A stretch of DNA of 64,000 nucleotides, from NCBI GenBank assembly GCA_001557505.1, contig LSAX01000003.1, positions 3,658,001 through 3,722,000 of the forward strand, in the 5' to 3' direction. Shown piece after piece: positions 10,892-23,498 of the stretch. Both the position numbers and the translations under genes were made by a program. The notes beneath the pieces are model-generated. The model saw only the letters and a program-made list of their open reading frames with translations, did not search any database and was not told the origin of the DNA. Source of the DNA: Reticulascus tulasneorum (lineage: Eukaryota; Ascomycota; Sordariomycetes; Glomerellales; Reticulascaceae). Numbering within the stretch: position 1 is the first letter of the stretch; each line of letters opens with the position of its first letter.

Positions 10892-13292
10892 AGCTTGTCG
10901 ACGTTGGAATGGTAGACTGGTTGGTGGGTGGCTGTGGGAAGTTTTTCTTATCGCGAAACTTTTTTTGGGGGACTTGGATGGACCAGTTGCGATAACGGAG
11001 AATGTTTTTCCGCTCCGAAGGATGTTCGTGGTGGGGCAGAGCGCCTAATTGGATGCTACTGGAGGTGTCTTGTCAGTTTCACTAGTTACCTTGCTCATCA
11101 TACTGTCTCAATTCTACTTCGTAGTAGGGACGTTACATTCCTACATTCTTGAATAAGCCCATGCGAAAGTGCCGCTATGCGATCTCTTCACGATGGCTTA
11201 TTGGTAGAGTACTTGGCCAACTACTCAATGCTTCCATTGATCACCAACGTCTCCCAATTGAGTCGCTGGGCTCGTGGATTAGCAAAGCAACGAAGCAAGG
11301 TGAAATCTGCTTCCTTGAGCTTTCTACTTTATCGAGCTTCTTGCAACACAATGCGTAGCTCATCCGAGGGCCTCAATGTGTGCCAATTCATTCTCGCGCT
11401 TCCCTTTAATTCTTGTCCATGGAAGAGGACAGCAGAGTTGTGAATAGCCTCTTTGGTCCCTCCTCACACTCTACGGATGGAGAGTGAATTTACTGCTCTG
11501 TCACACACCTTCATCCATAAGTCCCTAGTGGAAGAGTGTCACAGATTCGAGTCAGCTCCAGGTTCAAAGAGTCTCTTGCTCGTTCTGCCGTCCTTTGGCA
11601 TCCCCTCGTATCCAGCGCTCCCACCTTCGACCTATCTATCTTGTGCACTGCAACCCTGCAACTTGCCCTGTCCCTGACGCACCCCGCCTTTCATCTCGTC
11701 CATCTGACAGGTACGAATGAGGCAGCATGGGGAGAATCGATATTTAAAGAAACACGCCTCACTTGCACATCCTAGCAACGCTTATTGCGTGGGACAAAAC
11801 ACTTTAACTCCGCATCGCCCCCCCCGTTGCCTTTTCAGTCTCTCCGGAAAACCTAGAACACTGGTTCATTGCACAGCAGGAGGATTCATTTGCTTAACCT
11901 CTAGCCGAACATCGGCTCAAGCCTGCTCAGGGCACACACGGCAGGCGGCACACTTGGGTAAATGACGCGGATAAAACCTGCAGTGTCTCTTCGAGAGCCC
12001 TTCCAAACTTTGTTCCATGTCCATCCCCTCGCTCTTCATATCCTGCCCTCCAGGCTCATCACCCTCACCCACTTCCCCCCAATTTCCATCTCGATGGCTT
12101 ACCGGCACTTTAAAAATAGCTGCCTATCGTGGCAGCCTGCGGCTCGACGTCACGGTTGAAGATGGGATGCCAAGTGGACTTATCCATGTGCCGGGATTGA
12201 AGGATGATCGTCCCTTTTCTAGAGTGCAACTGGATGAACGGATGAAGCCATGATGACTTGGAGAACTCGACTTCTGCGCCATGACTGGCCTTCGGACGTG
12301 AGACTACGGGCATGAAGCGGTGCCAAAAAGATCGTTGAAAGTTGAGACGGGAAGTTTTCCGTCGTCACCCTGCGTTGAAGATCCGTGGCAATGTGCTTCT
12401 TTTCGGCGTAAGTCGTACTCTGGAACCCGATATTGAGTGCGTCAAAACCCAGGTATTTTCTCGATCTTCCCTGTTCCCATGATCACAAAGAAGGATGCAG
12501 CTCCGCAACCACAGCACGGTGATATCCCGTCCAAGCCATGGTTGGGTTGCAATATGTATTCCAGGTTCCATAGAGCTGACAAAGTTTCGCGGTGCCCAGA
12601 GGGGCGCATCACAAGATGCGGCAACAAATAAGCTTGAAGTCAAATTGCCAGACTCCCGCTTTACCCCCCTCACCTGCAGGTTTGCTGGTCATACAGCCCT
12701 CCGCGCCACCTCCGGAGCAAAAGCAGGCAGGGTTGCCACGCTGGAACTTCCAGAATGGTCCCTAGGCCGGAGTGCTTCGGGGTGTTTTCGTGCTGTCATG
12801 ATGGAGTGGCGCACGGCAGGCTTGACAGATCGCGCTGCAGGTGTGTAGCTTCGCTGCATGCCACACGGGAAGTCTTGTGGGGAAGCCTGACGTCGCGAAA
12901 CCTCAGATCGCGAATGGTGTGGAGGACTCAACAGGTTGATATGACGAGTACGACGGCGAGGTTGCAAGCTGTCCCGCGTCCACGACCAAAGTCTGGATTT
13001 GGTGGATGAGAAAGCTGGGTGAGCAATATCGTCGACAACTAGACACCTGCCTAAAGTCCAATCCCTAGGCGAACTTTCCCGTCCTCGCTCTGCAATATAT
13101 GCGCGATACTATATCATAATTCCCCGGTTCTTTTGCCCAGGGGACAGTGACACGGCTGAGGAAGAGAAGTAAACAATATAAATCTCGTCCACTGCCCGGT
13201 CAATTGGGACCCGGACAGCCCATACTTCTCCCAAAGCCCAGAAAACAAAAAACCCTCACGCTAAAGTTTTTACCCTTCTGATATCTTCCACC
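10892..13292. other. Long intergenic region between divergent genes, no gene recognised
   Basis: A 2.4-kb spacer between the starts of HAS1 (minus) and the secreted cysteine protein (plus). It contains many short mutually overlapping frames on both strands, none with family features, a signal peptide or supporting splice sites. It presumably holds both promoters. The last 150 nt is the likely promoter of the downstream secreted protein. Confidence 0.5.
13177..13183 (+). promoter_or_regulatory. TATA-like box upstream of the secreted cysteine protein gene
   Basis: TATAAAT lies 110 nt upstream of the ATG at 13293, within a spacer otherwise rich in C and A. Position and sequence fit a core promoter. 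This is inference only. Confidence 0.4.
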
Positions 13293-13996
13293 ATGAAGTT
13301 CCTCTCCCTACTCACCATCCTCGCCGCCACGGTAGCTGCGGTCGAGCTGGAACCCCGTCCCCGCCGGCGGCCAACCGTCCCAGCCTCCCGGCCCCAGGAT
13401 GCCACTGGCAGCCGGATCGGAACCATGAGCGCCGCCCGCGTGCCAAGCCGCGCCCCCTCTGGCTACGTAGCCAAGACGGACCGGACCAGCGTCTCGCGCA
13501 ATAAGGCAAATCTCAAGCAGCTGCCCGCCGAGTACGCGACCAAGCTGCGAAGAGACCTGTCTCTCATGGAGAAACGACAGAATGGCCCTGACTTTTACGA
13601 GTGCACCAACGCTGTACGTAACCCACATCATGCGCAAGCCATGTCTCGGGAGATATTGCTAGTCGAGACAAGAAAACTGACTCTTCCCAGAACCCCGCTC
13701 CGCAGATCGGCGACTGCGAAATCGTCACCGACGCAGTCTACGACACGAACCAGGCGCTCGTCGTCACCCAGAACGGCTGCCTCGTCTTCCAGTACCAGTC
13801 CTGCAAGGGCTTCTTCTGCGCGTTGTGCGGGCCCGTCACGACCGACACCGACTTCATTGGCAACCAGCTCAACACGGCCGAGTCGCTGTGCGTCGCGGAC
13901 GGCAAGTCCGGCGCCGTGGTGGCCGAGCGGCCGCCGCAGTGGGATTCGGGCTTTGTGCACAGCAGTGCCGGGCTGCCAACGTACAATGTATGCTAG
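13293..13996 (+). CDS. Secreted, Kex2-processed cysteine-containing protein (effector-like)
   Basis: Two exons (13293-13613 and 13691-13996) give 208 aa. The intron has a GTACGT donor and a CCCAG acceptor. Residues 1-17 form a signal peptide (MKFLSLLTILAATVAAVE). A basic propeptide with several Arg/Lys pairs ends in MEKR at residues 92-95, a classic Kex2 site. The mature domain of about 113 residues has eight cysteines, including a tight FFCALC, and ends in YNVC. Spacing suggests four disulphides. The layout (signal, propeptide, KR site, compact Cys domain) is that of fungal toxins, antimicrobial proteins and effectors. I do not recognise the exact family. The protein is probably extracellular. 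Confidence 0.85.
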
Positions 13997-14744
13997 ATTG
14001 AATATTCCGAGGTAGAATCCATCGCTCGTCAGTATTCCCAGTGACGGTATTCAACATACCGTCTCTGGCTGGGCACTTATGTCAATCCAATTCACCTTCA
14101 AGCACAAAACACAAGTAGACGTGGGAGTCCTCGGTGGCAATTTCTGCTTTTGTGGAACTACTTTGTAGCGACCCTTTGTGCCAGGAACCGAACCTGAAGT
14201 AAAATATCCGTACAATACACAAAAGTAGAGTGGGAAGCGAAGAAAAAAGCTAAGCAATCATGAGTTGAAGAACGAAACCGTCTATGTCGACCATCCCAGC
14301 CGTGGATGCAAACCAATCCATACCCGTCCATTCGTCAGTGGAAAGGGAAACCTCCAGATCTAAGGAGCAAAGAGCAAACAGCGAACAGAAATTTTGATCC
14401 ATGCTCATTATGCCGATGTCAAATCCCTCCTCCCCCTTCCGGGTCCGTCGTCTAGTTTGCAGTACAAAGAGAAAAAGTTCGTGACTCATCACCTATCCAT
14501 TCCACTTTCCATTTCATCTCCTCGAAAAGCGTTGATGTCGTTTTGCCAATTTTTTGCTGAAAATTTTCCCTTTCCGGAACGCCGTGGTTGTGGCAGAACA
14601 GCCAAGTTATAGTTCAGAATCCGGTGGCATTACTGTAGCAGCGTTCGTGTGTCATATGTAGAGTAAGTTGTAGGACCGGGTCAAATCGTCTCGGAAGCCT
14701 CAGCCTATGTCTGGCAAATCGCTGCTTCGAGTCAGTCCAACCGC
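13997..14744. other. Convergent intergenic region
   Basis: 3' regions of the secreted protein (plus) and the PFK2/FBPase2 gene (minus). No gene is supported. Short frames are scattered. Confidence 0.5.
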
Positions 14745-16295
14745 TCAAAGACTTTCCGGAACAGGGTCCTCGTGCTTCGCAGTGCTGCCCTTGCCACGCC
14801 AGGTGCTGACCGCTGGGATGTTCGCCTCGTATCGGACCTCTTCGGTGCCGTAGGCTCGCGGGGTGAGCTTGATGAGAGTATGCAGGGGCACGTTCATCCA
14901 TGGGCTCTTGGTCTGGTCGCGCTTCATGAAGTATGCGTAGATGCAGCGCAGCACAGCCTGATGAGTGACGATCAGGATATCTTCACTGCGTTCCAGCTCC
15001 ATGATGATGGGCTCGAGACGAATGACGACATCGCGGTACGATTCACCTCCTCGATAGCGGTAATTGTATTTGTCTTCGTCGCGGGCTGCAAAGTCCTCGG
15101 GGTATCGGTCCTTGATTTCCTGGTAGGTGAGACCATCGCAGACGCCGGAGTCGAGCTCGTCGAGGGCCTTCCACTGCAACTGGTTGTAATCCTTAGGTAG
15201 GCAACGAGCTGTGGCAATGGTTCGCTTGAGTGTAGAGGTCCAAACGGTTAAGCGACGGTCGTCCTAGAAAGCAATGAGAACTTGTAAACGAGACAACCAA
15301 TAGTGATAACTTACGCCAACGGACTGTCGAACAAGATCTGGAAGCTTTGCTGCGTACGCTTCACCGCGTTTGGAGAGCTCGCTGTCACCTCCAATCCGTC
15401 CGCTCAAATTGTAGACCGACTCTCCATGCTAGAAGCAGAGTTAGTTGCAATTTTTCTCACTTCGCATGCCAATAAAAGCTGCAACTTACCCTGGACAGCC
15501 AAACGGAGCGTGGCCGAATGTGGAGGTTCATGAGATAGTAGACGATGCGGCTTTGCAGGTAATCCTGGATTCGGTTGATGATGACTTGCTTGCCGACATC
15601 CATGATCTTCAGGTAGGTGTAGTCGCCCTCGTCCCCATCGCAATCCATGGTCATATAGATCTTTTCATAGTTTCGGATTCGGTTGCGGAAATCTTGCGCA
15701 GCGTCCTCGGGATCCTGACCCTTGTAGTCGGGGGACGTGGTCTTAACATCGCGGATGTTGGCCATGATCATAGCTTCATCGTCGCATTTACTCTCGACGA
15801 AGATGACCTCGACGCCCTCCCTGGTGCATGTGTCCAGCACCCACTTGCGACGCTCCTTGGTGGAATTGGTAGCATCCAAGATTCCTACGACACCGCCCTG
15901 CTTGAACCACTTCAGCATATCTGCCACGGCAGCTTCGGCGGCAGCACGGCGTTTCCGCTCGCCCTCCGGGTTGTTGGTGTCGAAGAAGTCGGCAGTCGGC
16001 TGAGGGGCATCGTTACGCCGATAGTTGCCGACATTGAAGGTCTGGGCGTCGATAGAGAGCCATCTAAGGTATCGCTGAGCTGCATGCCGGAATCATGTCG
16101 TCAGTATCATGCAATCTCAGTAAGGGGAAAAGACTCTCTGAAATAAGACAGATCTGATATCTTGACAGTGCAGCACAAATCAAGCTCACCTTTTTGCGCA
16201 ATGTAGCTCTTCCCTCGAGCTGGCAAGCCCACCATGACCACGCAAATGTGCGTATCCTCCACCTGGACACCGACTCCGTTAACCCTTGCTGGCAT
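14745..16295 (-). CDS. FBP26: Bifunctional 6-phosphofructo-2-kinase / fructose-2,6-bisphosphatase
   Basis: Four exons (16190-16295, 15490-16079, 15315-15428, 14745-15263) give 442 aa. The kinase half carries the P-loop GLPARGKS at residues 23-30 and the conserved FNVGNYRR, DATNSTKERR and SPDYKGQDPEDA blocks. The phosphatase half starts at WLSRHGESVYN with the catalytic His, followed by TSTLKRT, LDELDSGVCDGLTYQEI, YRYRGGESYRDVVIRLEP and ITHQAVLRC-type sequence (VTHQAVLRC). The order and lack of long regulatory extensions match yeast Fbp26. The enzyme sets the level of fructose-2,6-bisphosphate, which controls glycolysis against gluconeogenesis in the cytosol. The catalytic His is present, unlike kinase-only fungal paralogues such as Pfk26, so phosphatase activity is expected. 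Confidence 0.95.
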
Positions 16296-18774
16296 CCTGA
16301 CGTTATGGACAGCTTTGCTGCTTGAATTCTGAGAAAGAGAGGTGTTTTTGTTGACGTATGAACATGAAAAGAGAATGAATTGACGGGAATTGAAGGCGCA
16401 GACGTGGGGAAAGATAGCTCGCGTGACGTTTGCAGCTTTGCTGGAAAAGGCGGGTCCAGGTGAGTTTGGGTGACCTTTGCCGGGGAAAGTAGCTTAATGA
16501 CAAGTCCAGGGAAGGTGAACGGGAGGGCTGCAGCAGCACTGCTAGAGACTCATGCAAGAAGGGTCTGGATTTTGCTGATCTCACTTCAAAAAGCAGAACC
16601 GTGACAAGAATGAGGGCCAGGAAAGGGAAGACAAAGAAACGGCCTCGCTGGTGGGCAAATGACCCGAGGAAAGAAGAGCACTGTGGTAACGGCTGATGGG
16701 CCTTGGCTGGGCTGGGATAATTTTCGTGGGCTTAATTCTCCTTGCATGATCTTCCGTCACAATCGGGATTGTCAGGGCATCGCTGACTGCCAATTGACGA
16801 GGCGATTGGCTCAATCAAACTCACACCGTTCATCCACGACACTTTGCCTCCGGATTGGACATGGATAAGCCGAGAATGCCCCTCCATTCTTTGCCCTGTG
16901 GCTCCATGCCGGGACACCCCGCATCTTTAGGTATCCTGTGGAGCTACACAACATGACGGTTTTGCTTGAACTGTACGAGCGTGGCGGACTGACTGACTTA
17001 CTGAGAGACTCCTCCCAGACACATGCCACCCTGCCATACACTATCAGCGGCTTTTGCCCCTCACCGAAGAACCGAGGTGGGTCAACGATCGAACGCGGCA
17101 AGTCAAAGTTCGTCATAAAGGACGCCGGAGTCGAGCCACCCTCCCACACTTGAGAGATACGAGTGGGACATTATTCACCGAGTCAGTTCTGGCTAGACTA
17201 CTTGCTGAATACGGAACTTTCCCCATGTTCAAGCAGAACCTTCTTTCTTGCATCTCACACTGCATTCGGTGCAACCGATCTTCAGCAACTTTGAGAACTC
17301 TTTGGGAGTCAATATGACAACGCTTTGAGTAGCGGGACCAGCCCGAGGGACCTGAACAGCATGCAGTCATGGTCGCTTGGACCATTGGCTCTTTGAACAC
17401 GGATTGCTTTCCTTCCCGCTGGGAGGTGAGCGGCTCGCATCAAGCTATTCCTCCAACCGACCTGGGTCAATTGATTCAATGATGCCAGAAGCAAACCCCC
17501 CCACGAACACTTGTCCGTGAGAATGTCACCAGAGGACGTCTCCTGATCACATACATGACAAGCATCAAGCGCTAGCTGGATTATTTGCCTTCCAGACCGA
17601 GCCCAAGCAGCTGCCCAATTCTCCGGGCCAGGAACGCACGAATCGGCAGCATTTGCACCCTGTGTCCAAGGGTTCCAATCCCTGCGTGATTATTCACACC
17701 GCCAAAGAAGAGCGATGGGGAGAAGCCAAGAAAAAAGTCACTTGATAGGCCACGTTTGGGAGTCACAAGCGAAAGCTAAACGGCCAAGGTTTCTTCAAAG
17801 ACGTGGACATCCTAAGGAAATGCTCGGTCGTACCTTACTAAAACTCCACGTGTGCGCTCTCCCTGGCCTCGTAGGCGTCGGAGGACCTGCAGCTACACCT
17901 ATCATTTTGTTGATCTCGTGGTTTGGCTTCTGAATAGCTTGTGGCTTTTTCTTTGTGTCTGAGCTCCGTCAATGATCGCGGGGTTCCGTGGGGTGAACTG
18001 GCTCAGCCAAATGCCAGTGCAAAGGCAATCACGGGTCGGAGAGGAAAGACTAACAGCAACAAGGATTGCCGGAACAAAGAACCTGGACACAATAGGCAAC
18101 TCGACAATGGAAGAGGAAGCTCAAGAGAAGCGCGTTGGGTCAGGGTAGGTTGATGGCCCGAGGCTGTCCAAATAGATGTTTGAGGGAGAAAAAGGCAGTG
18201 AGGTCACCAGGCGGTAATCCTTATCGATACGCAGATAACGATCATCCTCCGATAAGCGGTTTCAAACCACACTCTTCAGAGGTTTAGGTAGGTTCTGAAC
18301 TGAGGCATTTACAGGACATGCCACATAGTGTGTTAAAGCTGTTACAGGATCACATTAGTGACTAGCTTTGACTTAAAGTCTCCGATATAGAGCCATCCGT
18401 GCAAACATTCCGGAGATGTCTTGTGCTGGCACATGGGGGTGGAGGAGAATAGGATTCACTGAACAACAGATTCCCACTTCCACAATCTGGGATGGACTGA
18501 GTACTTACGTCACAAAGTAGTTTGTGATATGATTTAGATTCAGGCACACAGGCGTGACTGGTTCGCAGGCAAATATGTGTGAATTGAGCTACCCTTATCT
18601 AGGAAGCAACAGCCAAGATGTGTGACAGCAACTGTTTTTTTCGGTTCATCATCTCTAGTCATGCCTACAATATGAAAATCTGCAATCAAGACTCTAAACA
18701 TCCCGTCCAAGCACGTCAACTTTCAGCCTCCCACTGTTGCTCTGGGTGCTGGCGATACTGAGTGGATGGCATCA
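16296..18774. other. Intergenic, no gene recognised
   Basis: A 2.5-kb spacer between the PFK2/FBPase2 start and the 3' end of the aspartic protease gene. Only short frames with no family features were found. No tRNA with intact A and B boxes was found by eye. Confidence 0.5.
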
Positions 18775-20174
18775 TCAGTATCGTTCACGAGGGTAGAATC
18801 GCATCTCAGCAGCACCGACATCAAACACGGCTTCGACATTCTGAAGGAAAACTGCACCAAGAACGTATGGACCAGCACCACCAGTGGTGATACCAATCTG
18901 GCAGTAGCCCGTCAAAGGATCCGAAAACTGGCGGTATATCAAGTCTGCGGGGTTCAGCCAGAGCTTAATTTTGTTGATGATCACTGCAATCCGGGGTGTA
19001 ATTGCATCACAGGGAACGAAGTATCCGCCGTACTGGTACATGTAGATTGCGGGAGGGTTGAATGACCTCGCAATTGCCTCAGCCAGTGGTGGAGGCACAT
19101 ACATCAAAGTTGTGCCGGTGTCGACGATGCATGGATACTTCCTCATATCAGTTGTCGTATCCCACTGGAATCCGTCGACGATGACTGTATAGTACGAGTA
19201 TGACCACGACGACTCGCTTCTGGAGGGGTTGATGTACGCCTAAATGATGTTGGGGTCAGAAAACGACACGGCTGTAGAAAGCTATCCCTCAAAAAGGGGG
19301 CGCTTACAATGATGATATCCGTAGTAGCAGGTTCTCCTGTAGTGTTCACTCCAGTACGTCCGCCCCATGCAATAACACCGTCTGAGGCGTTTCGTTTCAG
19401 GGCAACGCTGAACGAGTCACTGGATAGACCTTGCTGGACCATAGAAGTGAAGAATGGCGAGTACGTGACTTGGTTGGCAGGGCGGTTCTCCGTTGGCCCC
19501 CCAGTATAAGCACTGCTTATGGAGGGCCAGGCCATGCCGAGGATTCCGTTGGTCACATTATTGCCGTACCAGTAGGTCGAGTTGGCAAGCCCAACTTGTT
19601 GGTGTTTGACTGTGATGCCGGCAACACTCACGTCACTGTAGCCCATAGGTCCAGACACTTTCTCCCCCGAACCGTAGCTCAGGGCAAAGTGTATATCCTC
19701 AACGAGGCCATACCGAAAGTCATCGAGCATTATAGGTCCCCATTCGCAGGCCTCCTGGGAGTAGGTGACTGTTCCAGCACGGTTCACGCAGGAGAAGTTG
19801 GACATGACAGCCCAAGTGTCGCTGCTACCAGTATCGAAGAGCATCCACATTGGAGTGTCATCCCACAGAACCTCGCAAGCATACTGAGTTCCGTATGGGG
19901 AGAGAGCGGAGATGTTTTGGTAGGCAGCGGCTGCATCGTGCTTCTGTGCAGCACCCAAGGCAGAGGCCGCATTGTGACCGACGAATCTTCCTCTGAAAGA
20001 TTTGAGGACTTGGGGGTTAGAAGCAACCACATCAGGTTCTGGACTTCGGTGCGCCGCCAGCCGTTGGAAGGTGACTCCCTTCAGAGGACTTTTGAGCTCG
20101 GCTGGTGCATGAACTGCGGCTGCAGCCAGAACAGTGGTTCTCAGGAGAGAAGAGACGATGATTCCAAGCTTCAT
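18775..20174 (-). CDS. Secreted pepsin-type aspartic protease (family A1)
   Basis: Two exons (19308-20174 and 18775-19239) give 443 aa. The ATG at 20174 opens a signal peptide (MKLGIIVSSLLRTTVLAAAA) followed by a propeptide to about residue 90. The two active-site motifs are FDTGSSDTW (Asp114) and VDTGTTLMY (Asp329), and the flap region LSYGSGEKVSG is present. Cysteines and several N-glycosylation sequons (NST, NVT, NTT) fit an extracellular enzyme. The C-terminus ends in FYPRERY with no clear GPI signal, so it is probably secreted rather than a yapsin. It is likely used for protein degradation outside the cell. Substrate range cannot be read from the sequence. Confidence 0.92.
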
Positions 20175-22637
20175 GATGGGTAGTTGAAAAGAAGGAGCTC
20201 GAAACGAGGGTGATTTAGGTGATAGTGTGGATGAGCGAGGGAATGACAAGGTCTACAGATGATCTCGATGGATGAGACAGCTGTGCAGAGAAGTGGACTG
20301 GTGTGATGAACGAACGAAGGAGAAGTGTCGAGAGACAGTGGAAATGGAAGTTTTGGGGTGAGATGCTACCACATTCTCATACTCGTCGCTTCCGTGTTTG
20401 CATTTGACTGCCAGGGAAGGAATGAGTTGGCGAGTAGCTTCTGAACCCAGGTGACTACCTTTCTTAGGTACCAGATAAAGGCAGTCGTCGTTGCAGAAAG
20501 GGCCCCTGCCTAAAAGACGCGAGCCAGCATATGGTCTCGCGGCATCAAGTATTCCATAGACACGATCTACTTATTCCATCGGCCTCATTCCTATTGCTTC
20601 GCTGTCATTTGCCGACGAGAATCAGCAATCCAGTCTGGCAAAACCGGTACCCCTTGATGGTATCTCATACGCTATTCATCTGTTTGGCCTGAGTGGTTCA
20701 ATGTATCTTTTCTATTCCCATCCTTTGAGCTTCATCAAACTTTCAAACGCTAGCTTCGTATTTACATCCCGACGCGTGCAAGAGTTACACAATCTGATTC
20801 GAGGTTGAAGTTACAACGGCAGGAGATGCAGCCAAGGGTCAGGCAAGGGGGTAAGTTCCCACCCAGCTTGTTGCGGTCCGAAAGTGAACTTCACATTAGT
20901 CAAGTGTTGGGTGAAGGTCTCTCATCTCTTACGGGAATTGAAATCGTCTAATGGTTGGTTTCAAGTGACTGTATCGGCGAGAACTGGGATTTAGCTACCT
21001 TCAAGACTACATTGGCTCGGCCAAATATGCCCGCAAATGAGAGCCTTCGGACCAGATCTCAGTATCTGGAGCTGCAGCCAAAGAGTGCCGATGGCTCATC
21101 AGGGCGGCTGTCAAGCAAGCACTCGGCTGTCCACCCTGTATGTGTTTGTGTTTTGCTCAAGGCAACGGGGTGCCTGCATATATCGTGTCACATGCCATCC
21201 CAACAGAGCAAGTATAAACGTAATTAGACCTTCGTCTCCAATCTACTCCGGGTGGTTTCAGGCTAGACCTTATGATGGAACGAAAGCCGGTCAGCTGGGA
21301 TGAGAGAGACTCTCATGGCCCAGGAACATGCTGCATGCATGTGGACTCCTTGCTCAAACGACTTTGCATCTAAATCAACTGGTCTCCCGCTGAATGGATT
21401 GTGTGTCAACGGCAACTTCCAAAGACTACGGGTACCAAGATATCGCTTCTGAAAGGTACTTGCATCTACACCACGTCACCACCAATCTCGGCTCGCGGGG
21501 CAATCTAGTGATACCAAATGCTGTGGTCCCGAGCAGCATGCGGGCTGTCACATCATCCACATAATCCTTAGGCATGTTGCCTCGACATAACGATCTCACT
21601 TGTCTAATTCATGTTTGTTTCTACCAGGCGCAGTCCGATCAGCGGGCTGCCGTACCTCCTCATTCGTGAATCGTAAACAGACGAGGAAACGGTTGTTGGT
21701 CCAAACGCTACGATGGTACTGTCATTGAGCCCAGGCAAGTTGCAGGATGAAGATTGGTTCTAAAAGTCTCAAGAGGATTGAATGAGATATTGGCTGGGAG
21801 CTTTATCTTCCGCCGATAAGGTTGGTCTAATCCTGAACGGGACTGCGTTCTTCCATTGGACTAGTCCTGTTTAGAATGCGATTTGATCACTTTACCAGGA
21901 CAATTGATCGTATCTCACAAACTGACAGCGACGCGCCTAGCGGATGCCATTATTCTGCACCATGTCCCCAAGCACCTGACCAGGAGGGGCACACATATTC
22001 CACATGTATTGGAATGCGATCCTAAGAGTCCGGCTGCAGCCGAGATTCAACGTAAAACCAGTGGTTTATAGTAGAAGGTCTGAGTCATTGAGAAGCACCT
22101 CGGCTGGTGCTGAAAAGCACGACGGTGTAAGACGTAGCTGGTCGTCAAAGTAAGCCGCGTGGCCCGGCCCCGGACTCCCGGTGCAATTGGAGCTGCGGCG
22201 GGGCGTCGGGTCTCAAATCCAGCCAACGGACCAACTCTTGATTACTCAATTTGGAGCGAAGGATCCAACAAGCAATAAATGTGATGAAAATGGCACGGTC
22301 TGTTGGCGCTCCTCCGCGGACCCGCCCTGCTAGACGATGCCAATGAGCCGAGGCAATTCAGCCCGAAAGAGGACCTTCAACCACATCCCAGACCCAACAA
22401 CGCCAAGCAAATACCGGAACAGGGCTGGAAGCGAGTGCGAATGCGTTTGAACTTTGAATGATAGCCCTACGAAAGTCTGGACCCATCCGCTGTTATTTAC
22501 AGCAACTGCTCCCCCCCTAGCGTGGCTCCCTCGCGACTTTCATACCTCAAAGACTCAGCATTGATCCATACTCGGTATCCAGCTCGAGGTAGTACCAGCA
22601 CATCCGTTTACTGACCGTTTGTCTCCCAAGCAACAAG
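20175..22637. other. Divergent intergenic region, no gene recognised
   Basis: A 2.5-kb region between the starts of the aspartic protease (minus) and the DUF829 gene (plus). It probably holds both promoters. A GC-rich patch around 22150-22210 stands out against AT-rich surroundings. No coding region is supported. Confidence 0.5.
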
Positions 22638-23498
22638 ATGGCCTCCAATGAGCCTGTGACACAAGCCGGCCCGCTCTCGATGATGAAGCCGCTATCGCCT
22701 TCTTGCTTCCTGTACGAGCCAGCCTCTGCTCCATCTTCAGCGGACTCGAAGGCGCCGAAGTTGATCGCCATCTTCAGCTGGATGGCCGCGCAAGATGTAC
22801 ACATTGCCAAGTATATCAACCAGCATATTGCCCTGTACCCGACCTCCAAGATCCTCCTCGTCAGGTCCCCCTTCTCACACGTCTTCTTCACTGGTCTTGC
22901 CCTGCGGGAAATCCAGCCCGCCGTCTCCGTTGTCAAGGCTGTCGCGGACGCGACAGCCGAATCTGTAACGGAGCCACAGATCGGTTTTCACATCTTCTCC
23001 AACGGCGGGACCAGAAACCTCTGCAGATTCTACGACTTGTATATGGCCCAGTCACCATCGCGGGAACTGGTACTGCCACCACACGCCACGGTGTTTGACT
23101 CTTGCCCAGGTGATTTCGAATGGAGGCGGGCTTACCTCGCTCTGTCATCCCCAATGCCAAAGATGTTACGGCCGCTGGTCTACCTTATGCTCGGTTGGCT
23201 CTGGTGGTTTGAAGGCCCTCGTTTTGGACCATTTAGCCGCGTCCCATTGTTCACCGCTGTCATGAACACGCTCAACCTCCCCGCCTTACTGGGCAGTGAG
23301 TTGCGCAGGACGTATATGTATAGCGAAGCGGACGATATGATATATTGGAAGGACGTCGAGAAGCATGCTAGGCAGGCGGAAGAGTTGGGGTTCAAGGCGC
23401 GGACAGAGAAGTTCGTGGGCAGCAAACATTGTGCCCATGCGAGGTTGGATGTGAACCGGTACTGGAACCTCGTCAGGGAGACATGGGAAGGAAAGTAG
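22638..23498 (+). CDS. DUF829 / TMEM53-family protein (PaxU-like)
   Basis: A single exon of 286 aa from ATG 22638. The sequence FSWMAAQDVHIAKYINQHIA near residue 47 and HIFSNGGTRN near residue 117 are the hallmark blocks of the DUF829/TMEM53 family, which has an alpha/beta-hydrolase-like fold. LVYLMLGWLWWF near residue 180 is the hydrophobic segment. A C-terminal block with SEADDMIYWKDVE and a late His (GSKHCAHA) fits the family's Asp/His positions. A fungal relative, PaxU, lies in the indole-diterpene cluster of Penicillium, but no other secondary-metabolite gene is seen here, so it is probably a stand-alone member. The biochemical role is unknown. Confidence 0.85.
   Translation: MASNEPVTQAGPLSMMKPLSPSCFLYEPASAPSSADSKAPKLIAIFSWMAAQDVHIAKYINQHIALYPTSKILLVRSPFSHVFFTGLALREIQPAVSVVKAVADATAESVTEPQIGFHIFSNGGTRNLCRFYDLYMAQSPSRELVLPPHATVFDSCPGDFEWRRAYLALSSPMPKMLRPLVYLMLGWLWWFEGPRFGPFSRVPLFTAVMNTLNLPALLGSELRRTYMYSEADDMIYWKDVEKHARQAEELGFKARTEKFVGSKHCAHARLDVNRYWNLVRETWEGK

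Noticed and set aside
11541..11575. TTCGAGTC motif resembling a tRNA B box
   Set aside because: No complementary T-stem and no A box at the right distance upstream.
19431..20183. 250-codon plus-strand frame
   Set aside because: It is antisense to the aspartic protease gene.
22638..23498. Indole-diterpene biosynthetic cluster suggested by the PaxU-like gene
   Set aside because: No prenyltransferase, P450 or cyclase genes nearby; the neighbours are unrelated.
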